DNA of 64,000 bases from Cohnella cholangitidis. Its GTDB lineage: Bacteria > Bacillota > Bacilli > Paenibacillales > Paenibacillaceae. Positions 43,892-53,139 of the stretch are shown here, piece after piece; the first letter of the stretch is position 1; every line of letters begins with the position of its first letter. The stretch lies in the NCBI RefSeq assembly GCF_014107495.1, contig NZ_CP041969.1:4699501-4763500 (forward strand), given 5' to 3'. Both the position numbers and the translations under genes were made by a program. Under the pieces are notes generated by a model. It was not told the origin of the DNA and searched no databases. It was given only the letters and a program-made list of their open reading frames with translations.

Positions 43892-44125
43892 GATTTGTTC
43901 GGATTCTGGGCGAATTTCCTTAACTAACTAAGATCTGAAGAACAAATGTAAGCCTAGGACATTTATGAATAGCTAATGGATTAGCAAGGACAGCCATGTC
44001 AGGTTTTAAGGGTGGATTGGACGTAAGCGCATTCAATGCTAGAGGGACACGGTGTGTACAAGAGGAACGCATGGAAGATATTGCGAGTGAAATGGAGGAA
44101 TGTAATTATGTACATTTGTTGAAGT
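43892..44125. other. Intergenic region before glnA
   Basis: No recognised gene is seen between the terminator and the GlnR-type box. A 44-codon frame at 43996-44130 is not convincing. Confidence 0.5.
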
Positions 44126-44142
44126 TGTGAGCAATGCTCACA
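44126..44142. promoter_or_regulatory. GlnR/TnrA-type operator
   Basis: TGTGAGCAATGCTCACA matches the consensus TGTNA-N7-TNACA exactly and is a 7-bp palindrome with 3-nt centre. It lies 29 bp upstream of the -35 of the glnA promoter. Nitrogen control of glnA is the natural reading. Confidence 0.82.
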
Positions 44143-44170
44143 CAACCGCAAAAAATACCTTACATAAGTA

Positions 44171-44199
44171 TTGACGCTCATATAGGAGAGTTTTATAAT
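44171..44199 (+). promoter_or_regulatory. Sigma-A promoter of glnA
   Basis: TTGACG at 44171-44176 and TATAAT at 44194-44199 with a 17-nt spacer; the leader is about 75 nt. Confidence 0.82.
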
Positions 44200-44279
44200 A
44201 ACTTCATAAGTTCGGTGAAAACTTGAACAATAGATCGGTTTCACACACTTAATGTTCGGAAATGGGGAGGAAATTCAAA

Positions 44280-45704
44280 ATGTCAGTACAACAAGTTTTG
44301 GATTTGATCAAGGAAAAAAACATCGAGTTCGTTGATTTCCGTTTTATCGACCTTGCTGGTCGCGCTCATCACATTACTTTGCCGGCTACCGAAGTCGATG
44401 CGGAAACGTTCGTTAACGGGGTAGCATTCGACGGTTCCTCCATCACGGGTTTCCGTGGTATCGAAGAATCCGATATGGTTATGATGCCGGATACGAATAC
44501 GGCATATGTAGATCCTTTCACGGCTCATTCGACATTAATCATTGTTTCTAACATCCATACGCCTGATGGCGCGCGTTACGAGCGTGATCCTCGCTCGATC
44601 GCGCATAAGGCTGAAGAATATTTGCAAACTACCGGAGTAGGCACGACTGCGTTCTTCGCTCCTGAATCCGAATTTTTCATCTTTGACGACGTTCGTTACG
44701 AATCCACGATGAATTCTTCTTCCTTCTATGTAGATTCCGAAGAAGCGGCTTGGAACACGAACCGTAAAGAAGAAGGCGGAAACCTTGGTTTCAAAGTAGG
44801 CGTAAAAGGCGGATACGTTCCGGTTGCTCCCGTCGATTCCCAACAAGATATCCGTAGCGAAATGGTTCGCCTGATGCAAGAAGCCGGTCTTCGCATTGAG
44901 CGTCATCACCACGAGGTAGCTACTGCGGGCCAAGCGGAAATCAACTTCCGGTTTGATACGTTGACGACTACGGCTGATAACTTGATGAAATACAAATATA
45001 TCGTGCATAACGTTGCTCGCCAATACGGCAAAGTCGCAACATTCATGCCAAAACCTTTGTTCGGCGATAATGGCAGCGGGATGCACGTTCACTCGTCCAT
45101 TTTCAACGGCAGCGAGCCTTTGTTCTACGAAAAAGGCGCATACGCTAACTTGAGCCAAATGGCGTTGCACTACATCGGCGGTATTCTTCACCATGCTCCC
45201 GCTTTGATCGCGATCACGAACCCGTCCACGAACTCGTTCAAACGTCTGGTTCCTGGTTACGAAGCGCCGGTTAACTTGGTTTATTCCAAAGGCAACCGTT
45301 CCGCAGCGGTTCGTATCCCTGTTGCGGCGGTTACTCCTAAAGGCTGCCGTATCGAGTTCCGTACGCCGGATTCCACGGCTAACCCTTACCTTGCTTTCGC
45401 AGCGATGCTGATGGCCGGTTTGGACGGAATCAAACGCAAAATCGATCCATCCGCGCTTGGCTATGGACCTTTCGACACGAACATCTACGAGCTTTCCGAT
45501 GAGCAGAAGAAAGAAATCCGCAGCGTTCCAGGTACATTGGACGAAGCGCTTGACGCTCTGGAAGCCGACAACGAGTTCTTGACTGAAGGCGGCGTATTCA
45601 CGAAAGAATTTATCGAGAACTACGTGAGCGTGAAACGCGCTGAAGCGAAATCGGTAGCTATCCGCATTCATCCGCACGAGTATGGCCTCTACTTCGATTG
45701 CTAA
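44280..45704 (+). CDS. glnA: Type I glutamine synthetase
   Basis: GlnA makes glutamine from glutamate, ammonia and ATP. The protein is 474 residues, about 30 longer than Bacillus subtilis GlnA (444). Motifs include VAFDGSSITGFRGIEESDMV, GQAEINFRFDTL, GMHVHSSIFNG and NPSTNSFKRLVPGYEAPVNL, with metal and ATP residues. A Tyr in DTNIYELS falls where the adenylylation tyrosine of beta-type enzymes lies, but no adenylyltransferase is visible. GGGGAGG precedes the ATG at 44280. Transcription is probably under GlnR or TnrA, but no glnR is adjacent, unlike the standard glnRA operon. Confidence 0.94.
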   Translation: MSVQQVLDLIKEKNIEFVDFRFIDLAGRAHHITLPATEVDAETFVNGVAFDGSSITGFRGIEESDMVMMPDTNTAYVDPFTAHSTLIIVSNIHTPDGARYERDPRSIAHKAEEYLQTTGVGTTAFFAPESEFFIFDDVRYESTMNSSSFYVDSEEAAWNTNRKEEGGNLGFKVGVKGGYVPVAPVDSQQDIRSEMVRLMQEAGLRIERHHHEVATAGQAEINFRFDTLTTTADNLMKYKYIVHNVARQYGKVATFMPKPLFGDNGSGMHVHSSIFNGSEPLFYEKGAYANLSQMALHYIGGILHHAPALIAITNPSTNSFKRLVPGYEAPVNLVYSKGNRSAAVRIPVAAVTPKGCRIEFRTPDSTANPYLAFAAMLMAGLDGIKRKIDPSALGYGPFDTNIYELSDEQKKEIRSVPGTLDEALDALEADNEFLTEGGVFTKEFIENYVSVKRAEAKSVAIRIHPHEYGLYFDC

Positions 45705-45728
45705 TTGATCGACATACTATCGAATATC

Positions 45729-45767
45729 AAAAAGCCTTTCATCCATCCCGGGTGAAAGGCTTTTTTT
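45729..45767 (+). terminator. Terminator after glnA
   Basis: AAAAGCCTTTCA and TGAAAGGCTTTT stem, followed by TTTTTTT. Confidence 0.88.
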
Positions 45768-45825
45768 CGCGTCTTTTTATAAAAGACATTTGAAAAGTAT
45801 CATTTTTAGTTGATGATGCAAATTT

Positions 45826-45839
45826 TAATAGCGCTTACA
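45826..45839. promoter_or_regulatory. Candidate cre site of the sugar ABC operon
   Basis: Read on the minus strand TGTAAGCGCTATTA matches the CcpA consensus TGWNANCGNTNWCA at 13 of 14 positions. It lies 48 bp upstream of the first permease start. Catabolite repression is inferred. Confidence 0.55.
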
Positions 45840-45886
45840 TCCTCTTAGAATATAGACATGAAGCTTTGGCAGCAGGAGGGGTGGGA

Positions 45887-46843
45887 ATGGCGCAGCTTAC
45901 GCTTAACAAAGATGTCGCACCGAAGAAGAAGTCGAGTCGAACATTCGTGCGGTTCCTGAGGCAATGGGATATCCAACTAATGGTCATTCCGGCGCTGATG
46001 GTTATTTTCGTCTTCAGCTACATTCCGATGTACGGGGTTTTGACGGCATTCAAGGACTACAACATCATCAAGGGGTTCTCGGCTAGCCCGTGGGTCGGAT
46101 TCAAGTATTTCGAGCAGTTCTTCAATAGTCCCGATTTCGCCAGAGTTATGCGCAATACGGTGATCGTGAGTCTCTTGAAATTTCTGATCGGATTTCCGGC
46201 ACCTATCTTATTGGCGCTGATGTTAAACGAAGTAAAAAATATGTTCTTCAAAAGATTAGTGCAAACGGTCAGTTACTTGCCTTATTTCTTGTCTTGGGTC
46301 ATCGTGGCGGGTTTCTTCACTTCGATGCTGGCTACGGACAACGGCAGCGTCAATATCGCTCTGGAGAAGGCAAACCTGATCGATGAACCGATTAACTTCC
46401 TGTCCATTCCGGAGTATTTCTGGACAATCCTCATTACGGCGAACGTATGGAAAGACATCGGATTTGCCTCCATCGTTTATCTGGCGGCGATTGCGGGAGT
46501 CGATCCGCACATGTACGAAGCGGCCGAGATGGATGGGGCAAGCAAGCTCAAGCAAATGTTTCTGATTACTTTGCCGTCGATTATGCCTGTCGTTATTATT
46601 TTCATGATCTTGGCAATGGGGAACCTGTTAAACGCCGGCTTCGAAGATATCTTGCTGCTCGGGGTCAATCCGTTGCTAAGAGAAGTGACGGACGTGTTGG
46701 ATACGTACGTATACCGCACCGGGATCCAGAACGGAAGATACGCATACGCGACCGCAATCGGATTATTCAAAGCGCTTATAAGCGTAGGGATGTTGATTAT
46801 GGCGAACTATTTGGCCCGTCGATCCGGCAACAGCTTATGGTAA
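45887..46843 (+). CDS. Carbohydrate ABC transporter permease, LplB type
   Basis: The 318-residue permease has about six membrane segments and the BPD_transp_1 domain with the EAAxxDGA-type loop (MYEAAEMDGASKLKQMFLITLP). This places it with LplB/YtcP-type permeases that pair with large lipoproteins in Paenibacillaceae. AGGAGGGG fits the ATG at 45887; the TTG at 45866 is rejected. No ATPase gene is in the operon, which is usual, as a shared MsmX-type ATPase is expected. The substrate is probably an oligosaccharide. Confidence 0.88.
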   Translation: MAQLTLNKDVAPKKKSSRTFVRFLRQWDIQLMVIPALMVIFVFSYIPMYGVLTAFKDYNIIKGFSASPWVGFKYFEQFFNSPDFARVMRNTVIVSLLKFLIGFPAPILLALMLNEVKNMFFKRLVQTVSYLPYFLSWVIVAGFFTSMLATDNGSVNIALEKANLIDEPINFLSIPEYFWTILITANVWKDIGFASIVYLAAIAGVDPHMYEAAEMDGASKLKQMFLITLPSIMPVVIIFMILAMGNLLNAGFEDILLLGVNPLLREVTDVLDTYVYRTGIQNGRYAYATAIGLFKALISVGMLIMANYLARRSGNSLW

Positions 46844-46877
46844 TGCGCCAATTTTACGGAAGGATGCGTGGACGGCC

Positions 46878-47774
46878 ATGAGAAGACTTGGTTACGGCGA
46901 CCGCACGATGGTCATCGTCATTTATATCCTGTTGGCATTACTGGCTTTTACGACCTTTTATCCCTTTTGGAACGCATTGGTGATCTCTTTCAACGAGGGC
47001 AAAGATACCGCGCTGGGGGGAGTAACGTTCTGGCCGAGGGCATGGACATGGGAAAACTACAAGACCGTGTTCGAAGACGACAGATTGGTTGGGGCGTTCA
47101 CGATTACTATCCTGCGTACGATAATCGGAACGATTACCTCTATACTGGCAACTTCGATACTCGCATACGGCATGACCAAAAAAGAGCTGATCGGCCGCAA
47201 TTTTTACATGGTCGTCTGTATCATTACGATGTATTTCGGCGGCGGTTTGATTCCGACTTATTTGCTCATTCGCGGGATCGGGCTGGACAATTCGTTCTGG
47301 GTATACATTATTCCTTCATTAATTAGCGTTTGGAACATGATCATCTTCAGGACATTTTTCAACGGCTTGCCGGACGGCTTGCAGGAGTCGGCCAAGATCG
47401 ACGGCTGCGGCAACTGGGGAACGTATTTCCGAATCGTCCTTCCGCTATCCGGTCCCGTTATCGCGACTTTGGCGCTTTTCACGGCGGTATACCATTGGAA
47501 TGAATGGTTCTTGCCTAGTATCTATATTACCAACGAGAAATTGATCCCGATTCAGACGCTTCTCCAGCAGGTTCTTAACACGAACGTAATCACGGCGAAC
47601 ACGTCGGCGCTAGATACGGCTTCGCAGGCCATACTAGGCAAAATGCAAACCATTACGAGCAAATCGTTGTCGATGGCGATTATGATGGTGGCCACGCTTC
47701 CGATCGTCTGCGTCTATCCGTTCCTGCAAAGATATTTCGTCAAAGGCGTATTGGTAGGATCGCTGAAGGAGTAA
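46878..47774 (+). CDS. Carbohydrate ABC transporter permease, YtcP/LplC type
   Basis: This 298-residue second permease also has about six membrane segments. The conserved loop reads GLQESAKIDGCGNWGTYFRIVLPLSGP. The GTLVGSLKE-like ending (VKGVLVGSLKE) is typical of YtcP/LplC proteins and marks the C terminus as complete. The gap to the preceding permease is 34 nt. It forms the heterodimeric channel with it. Confidence 0.88.
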   Translation: MRRLGYGDRTMVIVIYILLALLAFTTFYPFWNALVISFNEGKDTALGGVTFWPRAWTWENYKTVFEDDRLVGAFTITILRTIIGTITSILATSILAYGMTKKELIGRNFYMVVCIITMYFGGGLIPTYLLIRGIGLDNSFWVYIIPSLISVWNMIIFRTFFNGLPDGLQESAKIDGCGNWGTYFRIVLPLSGPVIATLALFTAVYHWNEWFLPSIYITNEKLIPIQTLLQQVLNTNVITANTSALDTASQAILGKMQTITSKSLSMAIMMVATLPIVCVYPFLQRYFVKGVLVGSLKE

Positions 47775-47849
47775 GAGGATTGTCTCCCGAGTTTAGAGCA
47801 ATTTGCTTTAAACATAGATTATACTCAAAAAGGAAGGGGCATTCAGAAA

Positions 47850-49556
47850 ATGAGAAACACGAAAAAAGCTTTGCTCGTTTCAGTTGCAATCCTAGTGGTC
47901 TTAACCGTTGTCTTAGCCGGTTGCGCCGGTAAAAACAACAATGGGGGGAAGGAGGCTTCGCCTAGCAATAGCAGCACGCCATCGGCTAGCAGCAGCGAAT
48001 CGGCTTCGGCCGAAACCGAGAACGCTTCGGCAGACATTTACGAAGTCGGCAAAGAACCTCTTGAATTCAGCTTCTATGGACACTACGATTGGTATTCGAT
48101 GCCGAAATGGGGCGAGGATGCAGCCTCCAAGTGGATCAAAGAAAACAAAAAGGTGAATATCACGGCAGTTCAATCCGCAAACAATGCTAAGCAAAAGTTG
48201 AATACGATGATGGCATCCAACGATCTTCCGGACGTTATTTGGGCGGATCGCCATTCCGCGGATATCAAATTGCTTATCGAATCGGATATGCTCGTACCGT
48301 TCGACGATTATATAGATAAGTACCCGAACTTGAAAAAATGGCTGAGCACGGAAGCGATCAACATGCTCCGCAGCGATGACGGCAAGCTGTATCAATTCCC
48401 GAACTGGTACACGAACCAACCGAACGGCAACGCAGGTTACGTCGTGAACAAGAAAATTTACAAAGAGCTTGGTTCCCCTAAATTGGAAACGACCGACGAC
48501 TTGTACGAATACCTTAAAGCGGTTAAAGCCAAGTACAATGACGTAACTCCATTCGAGCCTGAGCTAGTTATCGACGGTCAAGGGTTGGATGTTCTATACA
48601 CCGCCTTCAAAGAAGGCGCATTGAACCGTTGGGTCGGTAACCGCTCCGTTCCTAAAGACGGCAAGATGAGCTCGATCTTCGAAGATCCGACATTCCGCGA
48701 ATCCATGCAGTATGCCGCTAAACTGTTCCGCGAGAAGTTGATGACGCAAGACGCTTTGACGCAAACGCGCGACCAAGTCAAAGAGAAAGTATTGAACGGC
48801 AAAGTCGCCGTGTACGCCAGCTCAAGCCCGACCGACTTTGCGGCCGAAGGAGACGGCATTCTCGCCAAAAACGATCCGGACGCCGGTTACTTCGTCACAT
48901 GGCCGATCGCTAAGCCCGGTTTAGATAAGAACAAAATTTTCCCTGGAACGTATAGCAAACTCGGATGGAACGTAAGCGTCATTACGAAAGCTGCCGAAAA
49001 TCCCGAAGCGATCTTCGCGTTCCTTGACTGGTACACGGGACCCGAAGGCCAACGCGTTCTGATGTGGGGACCTGAAGGCGGATATTGGAGCGGGCTTGAG
49101 GAAGATGGAATTACACCGAAATTCACCGAGAAATATACGTCGGACAAAGAAGGGCTTGCTAAACTTCAAGCCGATTCCAACAATATTTTCTGGAATGGCA
49201 ACACGGTATTCCTCGACACGACGAAAGCGAAATACGAATCGACGTTGCCGATGGAGCAACGCAACTGGAATACGCATTACCAATACGAAGTCACTTGGAA
49301 AACGCAAGCCGATGCTACGGAATATTCCGTAAACATGCTTCCTTCCAAAGATTCCGAAGCCGGTATTGCTACTCAAGCCGTAGAAGATATTTTCGACGAA
49401 TACAGAGCAAAAGCATTGTACGCGAAAAACGATCAAGAAGTTCTGAAAATTCTCGACGAAGCGAATGAAAAAGCGTTCGCCGTAGGCTACCAGAAGCAAT
49501 TGGATTATCAAACGGAAGCTTGGCAGGCTAACATGAAGAAAATGCAAGGAAACTAA
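47850..49556 (+). CDS. Extracellular solute-binding lipoprotein, family 1 (LipO/YtcQ type)
   Basis: The 568-residue lipoprotein binds the transported sugar outside the cell. The signal peptide ends in the lipobox VLAGC (Cys near 26), followed by a Ser/Asn/Glu-rich linker. The body starts EPLEFSFYGHYDWYSMPKWG and is large, as usual for LplA/YtcQ proteins. GGAAGGGG precedes the ATG. It lies third in the operon and is followed by a hairpin and the two-component genes. Confidence 0.88.
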   Translation: MRNTKKALLVSVAILVVLTVVLAGCAGKNNNGGKEASPSNSSTPSASSSESASAETENASADIYEVGKEPLEFSFYGHYDWYSMPKWGEDAASKWIKENKKVNITAVQSANNAKQKLNTMMASNDLPDVIWADRHSADIKLLIESDMLVPFDDYIDKYPNLKKWLSTEAINMLRSDDGKLYQFPNWYTNQPNGNAGYVVNKKIYKELGSPKLETTDDLYEYLKAVKAKYNDVTPFEPELVIDGQGLDVLYTAFKEGALNRWVGNRSVPKDGKMSSIFEDPTFRESMQYAAKLFREKLMTQDALTQTRDQVKEKVLNGKVAVYASSSPTDFAAEGDGILAKNDPDAGYFVTWPIAKPGLDKNKIFPGTYSKLGWNVSVITKAAENPEAIFAFLDWYTGPEGQRVLMWGPEGGYWSGLEEDGITPKFTEKYTSDKEGLAKLQADSNNIFWNGNTVFLDTTKAKYESTLPMEQRNWNTHYQYEVTWKTQADATEYSVNMLPSKDSEAGIATQAVEDIFDEYRAKALYAKNDQEVLKILDEANEKAFAVGYQKQLDYQTEAWQANMKKMQGN

Positions 49557-49574
49557 GTCATCATAAAACATATA

Positions 49575-49612
49575 GGCAAGGAGGGTATACTTCACGGTAT
49601 ACCTTCCTTGCC
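49575..49612. terminator. 16-bp hairpin between the binding-protein gene and the two-component genes
   Basis: GGCAAGGAGGGTATAC pairs with GTATACCTTCCTTGCC over a 6-nt loop, with one G-U pair. There is no T tract, so it probably attenuates or stabilises the upstream mRNA rather than fully stopping transcription. Confidence 0.7.
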
Positions 49613-49641
49613 AATGTTCATTTATGCAGGGAGTGAGAACG

Positions 49642-51210
49642 TTGTATAAAGTGCTGCTCGCGGATGATGAAGTATTAGACCTTGAAGGGATGCGTAAATT
49701 CATTCCATGGCAAGAGATGGGCTTGGAGGTCGTCGAAGCGGTGAACAACGGTTTCGCGGCTTGCGAAGTGATCGAAAGAGAGCATATCGATATCCTCGTG
49801 ACGGACATCCGCATGCCGAATATGTCAGGGTTGGAGCTTGCGAAGAAAGCGTTGGAGAAGCAAGAGAACCTTAGAATTATTTTCGTAAGCGGGCACCAGG
49901 ATTTTAACTATGTCAAACAAGCGATCTCGCTGAACGCGCACGGATACGTGCTTAAGCCAATGGATGATAAGGAACTGATAGAATCCTTAAATAAGCTGTG
50001 TCTGGACCTGAATCGGAAGAAGAAAGTACGGGATACGGAAGAGGCTTACAAGCAAATGGTTCCCATCGTTAAGAACGAGTATCTGATGCAGCTGCTGGAT
50101 GGCCCTAGCGACAGCAATGCTTCGGAATGGCTGGAGAAGGAATATCAATTGGACAGTCTCGATTGGCCGGCGAGGGTTGCTCTGGTGGAGATCGACGATT
50201 ATTTTTGGAAGTTGAATCCGTACGAAGACGACAAACGGAAGAAGATGCTGAGCTGGTACTACGAGGAGCTAGCGGAGTCTTTCAAGCGAAACGGCATTGC
50301 TCACGTATGTAGAATCACGAAGCAGAGGACCGCGTTGCTGCTGGACGGGAACGTAGCGCTTCATGCGCTGAATGAAGTGGTCGCGGACATCAAGACGATG
50401 TTCCCCTTTACGATTACGATCGGGTTAGGCGGAGCGGTGGACGGATTATCGGAGATATATGTCTCTTATGGCCAAGCCGTTGAGGCGATCGATTCCAAAA
50501 TGTTCAGGGGCAAAGGGAAACTGATCCGCTACGACAAAGTGGGAAGCCATGAGATACAGGATATCAAAAGCCTGGACGAGCGCTTGGAAGCGATGCTGAT
50601 CGCCATGTCGAATTATGATCTGGTGCGCATTCACGACGAATTGTCCGGACTATTCCAGATTACTTCGAGAATGGGCTCCAGAATTACGATCCACAATTTT
50701 GCCATGTACTTGGTCATGAAGCTGAACGATTATTTACGGGCCAATAACGAAGACCTCTTCAAGCTGTTAGGAATGGAACTCAAGAACCTGGACATCTTGC
50801 TGCAATTCGAAACGATCGACGATATTCATAAATGGTTGCGATATCGCGTATTCGAAATATCCGAAATGTTGAATTCGAAAAAACATACGAAGAACGGGAA
50901 GCTTATCCAAGCCATTATCGCTAGCGTCAGCGATCGGTTGCAGGACAATATTACGTTGCGCGAGGTTGCGGACCAATTCTCGTTCTCGCCCAACTACTTA
51001 GGCGTGCTATTCAAAGAGGAAACGGGCCAAAATTTCAGCGACTATATTATCGCGCTTCGGATGGAGAAGGCGCAACGGCTGCTGAAGAGCTCGAAGCTCA
51101 AAATTTATGAAGTGGCGGATAGGGTCGGTTACCGATATTTGCCATACTTCAGTCGACAATTCAGGGAAACAATCGGAATGACGCCGCTGGAATACCGGAG
51201 AAAATCATAA
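49642..51210 (+). CDS. YesN-type response regulator (receiver plus AraC HTH)
   Basis: The 522-residue regulator has an N-terminal receiver (YKVLLADDEVLDLEGMRKFI; phosphoacceptor in ILVTDIRMPNMSG; Lys in YVLKPMDDKEL), a large middle region, and two AraC-type helix-turn-helix motifs at the C terminus (ITLREVADQFSFSPNYLGVLFK, KIYEVADRVGYRYLPYFSRQ). GGGAGTGAG supports the TTG at 49642, so the frame opening at 49624 is rejected. It is expected to activate the sugar ABC operon upstream in response to its YesM partner. The order is permease-permease-lipoprotein-regulator-kinase. Confidence 0.88.
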   Translation: MYKVLLADDEVLDLEGMRKFIPWQEMGLEVVEAVNNGFAACEVIEREHIDILVTDIRMPNMSGLELAKKALEKQENLRIIFVSGHQDFNYVKQAISLNAHGYVLKPMDDKELIESLNKLCLDLNRKKKVRDTEEAYKQMVPIVKNEYLMQLLDGPSDSNASEWLEKEYQLDSLDWPARVALVEIDDYFWKLNPYEDDKRKKMLSWYYEELAESFKRNGIAHVCRITKQRTALLLDGNVALHALNEVVADIKTMFPFTITIGLGGAVDGLSEIYVSYGQAVEAIDSKMFRGKGKLIRYDKVGSHEIQDIKSLDERLEAMLIAMSNYDLVRIHDELSGLFQITSRMGSRITIHNFAMYLVMKLNDYLRANNEDLFKLLGMELKNLDILLQFETIDDIHKWLRYRVFEISEMLNSKKHTKNGKLIQAIIASVSDRLQDNITLREVADQFSFSPNYLGVLFKEETGQNFSDYIIALRMEKAQRLLKSSKLKIYEVADRVGYRYLPYFSRQFRETIGMTPLEYRRKS

Positions 51211-51237
51211 AAGGCGAGTGGAAGGTGCGGGTCGAGG

Positions 51238-53013
51238 ATGAGAGACAAGACAGCAAGGAAGTATATGCCTTTCGGATACAAGCTCATGCTTTCCTATTCC
51301 GTGTTTATTATCATTCCGGTCCTTCTGGTTGGCTATATCGCGAATTCGGTTTTCGTCGAATCGATGCGCAAACAAACCCGATCTAATATACAAGGAACGC
51401 TTCAACAAATGAAAGACAACATCCGTTACAAGATGGAAAATATCGAACGCATTTCCGATTTGCTCTATTTCGACGACCGGCTGGCGTCTCACCTCCATCA
51501 TTACGAAATGGGGTGGGTCAATTACGAGGCGACCAAAAAATATATGCTGCCTAAGTTTCGAACGGCGATCGAAACGACGGAAAGCAAAGTTTGGCTGTCT
51601 TTTTACTTTCATAACGAGACCTTTAACGAAATATACAACCTGTGGGGATCATCGGATCCGCTGGTTACCCATCCGCAAGTATTAGAGTGGTATCACATCA
51701 CGCGAATTGCCGAGAAGGAATGGTATAAGCGGTTTCCCCCGGAAAACTACGGGAATACGATGCAATGGAACAGAATCGAGGACGACGGAAAATACGGCCG
51801 GATATCCTTGCTTAGAAGAGTTGTAGACATTAGCCAATCGGATATGAAAGAAATCGGATTTCTTCGGATCAGCGTGTATTTGACGGATTTATTCGAAAGC
51901 ATAGATTTTCAGAAAATCGGGGAAGGCACGACGATTTTCGTTGCGGATCAAGACAAACGAATATTAAGCTCGTCCGGATCGCCGGGATGGCGGACGGGGG
52001 AAGCGTGGACGGATGCCAGCTCGAAGGATCATCTGGTCATTCAGCAAAATTTGCCCGATTTGAACTGGAGTCTGATCGCCCTCGTACCGACCGAACTGAC
52101 GGACGGAGATACGGACAAGGTAAAAACGCTGACCCTTCTGATATGTTTAGCCTGTTTCGCCATTTTTTCGGTTGCCGGTTTTTTGATCTCCAGATTTTTC
52201 TCCAAACGGGTATCGAAAATCGTATCCGTTCTGGATTCATTTCAAGAAGGCGAATTCCACAAACGTATTCTGTTCAAAGGAAACGACGAGTTTACTAGGA
52301 TCTCCTCGGCATTAAACGATATGGGACACAATATCGGCGGTTTGATCAGGGAAGTCTACATGACGAATCTTCGCAAGACGGAAGCGGAGCTGGAGACGCT
52401 GCAAGCTCAGATCAATCCGCATTTCCTGTTCAACACGTTATCTTCGATCAGCAGGTTGGCCAAGTTCGGCGAAGTGGACACTCAGCATCAAATGGTCATG
52501 AATTTGGCGAAGTTTTATCGGTTATCCTTGAATGACGGGCGCGCGAATATTTCGATTCTGAAAGAGTTGGAATTGATTCAAGCTTATCTGGATATCCAAC
52601 AGGTGAAGTTCGGCGAACGGATGCAGGTGCAGTGCGATATTTCCGTCGATATCGTTCGGTTCGATACGTTAAAGCTGATTCTTCAGCCTTTCGTCGAGAA
52701 TTGCTTGAAGCATGCTTGGTGCGGGGATCGGATCCACATTCGCATTACGGGGACACTCGAACGAGATCTGGTCGTGTTCCAAATTATCGACGACGGGGTC
52801 GGCATGTCCTCTCAAGCCATCGCTAGGCTTTTCGAGGACACGGAAGACGCCAAGGTCGGGTATGGCGTTCATAACGTTAACGAACGGATTAAGCTTTATT
52901 ATGGACAACATTACGGAGTCAAAATCTACAGCAGAAAAGGCATCGGCACGACGGTACAAATCAAAATTCCGGCGATCAAACACGAGGAAAAGAAAAAGAC
53001 GAAAATTTCTTAG
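51238..53013 (+). CDS. YesM-type sensor histidine kinase
   Basis: The 591-residue kinase has TM1 at about 15-35 (SYSVFIIIPVLLVGYIANSV), an extracellular sensor of about 250 residues, TM2 near 300-320, a HAMP domain, and a His_kinase domain with the phosphoacceptor motif QINPHFLFNTLSSISR. The ATPase domain has QPFVENCLKHAW, DDGVGM and GYGVHNVNERIKLYYG. YesM kinases usually sense an extracellular sugar or the loaded binding protein. The partner regulator precedes it by 27 nt. Confidence 0.9.
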   Translation: MRDKTARKYMPFGYKLMLSYSVFIIIPVLLVGYIANSVFVESMRKQTRSNIQGTLQQMKDNIRYKMENIERISDLLYFDDRLASHLHHYEMGWVNYEATKKYMLPKFRTAIETTESKVWLSFYFHNETFNEIYNLWGSSDPLVTHPQVLEWYHITRIAEKEWYKRFPPENYGNTMQWNRIEDDGKYGRISLLRRVVDISQSDMKEIGFLRISVYLTDLFESIDFQKIGEGTTIFVADQDKRILSSSGSPGWRTGEAWTDASSKDHLVIQQNLPDLNWSLIALVPTELTDGDTDKVKTLTLLICLACFAIFSVAGFLISRFFSKRVSKIVSVLDSFQEGEFHKRILFKGNDEFTRISSALNDMGHNIGGLIREVYMTNLRKTEAELETLQAQINPHFLFNTLSSISRLAKFGEVDTQHQMVMNLAKFYRLSLNDGRANISILKELELIQAYLDIQQVKFGERMQVQCDISVDIVRFDTLKLILQPFVENCLKHAWCGDRIHIRITGTLERDLVVFQIIDDGVGMSSQAIARLFEDTEDAKVGYGVHNVNERIKLYYGQHYGVKIYSRKGIGTTVQIKIPAIKHEEKKKTKIS

Positions 53014-53074
53014 GCATGATACCGCTTTCGTTCGGAAATAAGTCACAATCGTGAGAAATATGGTGTGATAATGG

Positions 53075-53104
53075 TTGCTCTTCGGCGCAAAGCTTTGATA
53101 TGAT
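53075..53104 (+). promoter_or_regulatory. Promoter of serC
   Basis: TTGCTC at 53075-53080 and TATGAT at 53099-53104 with an 18-nt spacer. Confidence 0.6.
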
Positions 53105-53139
53105 AAGCCTATTATGAATTTAATTAAGGTGGGGACAAG

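Noticed and set aside
43996-44130. A 44-codon plus-strand frame upstream of glnA
   Set aside because: The peptide is not recognised and its end overlaps the GlnR-type operator. An AAGGA box is present, but this is not enough to call a gene.
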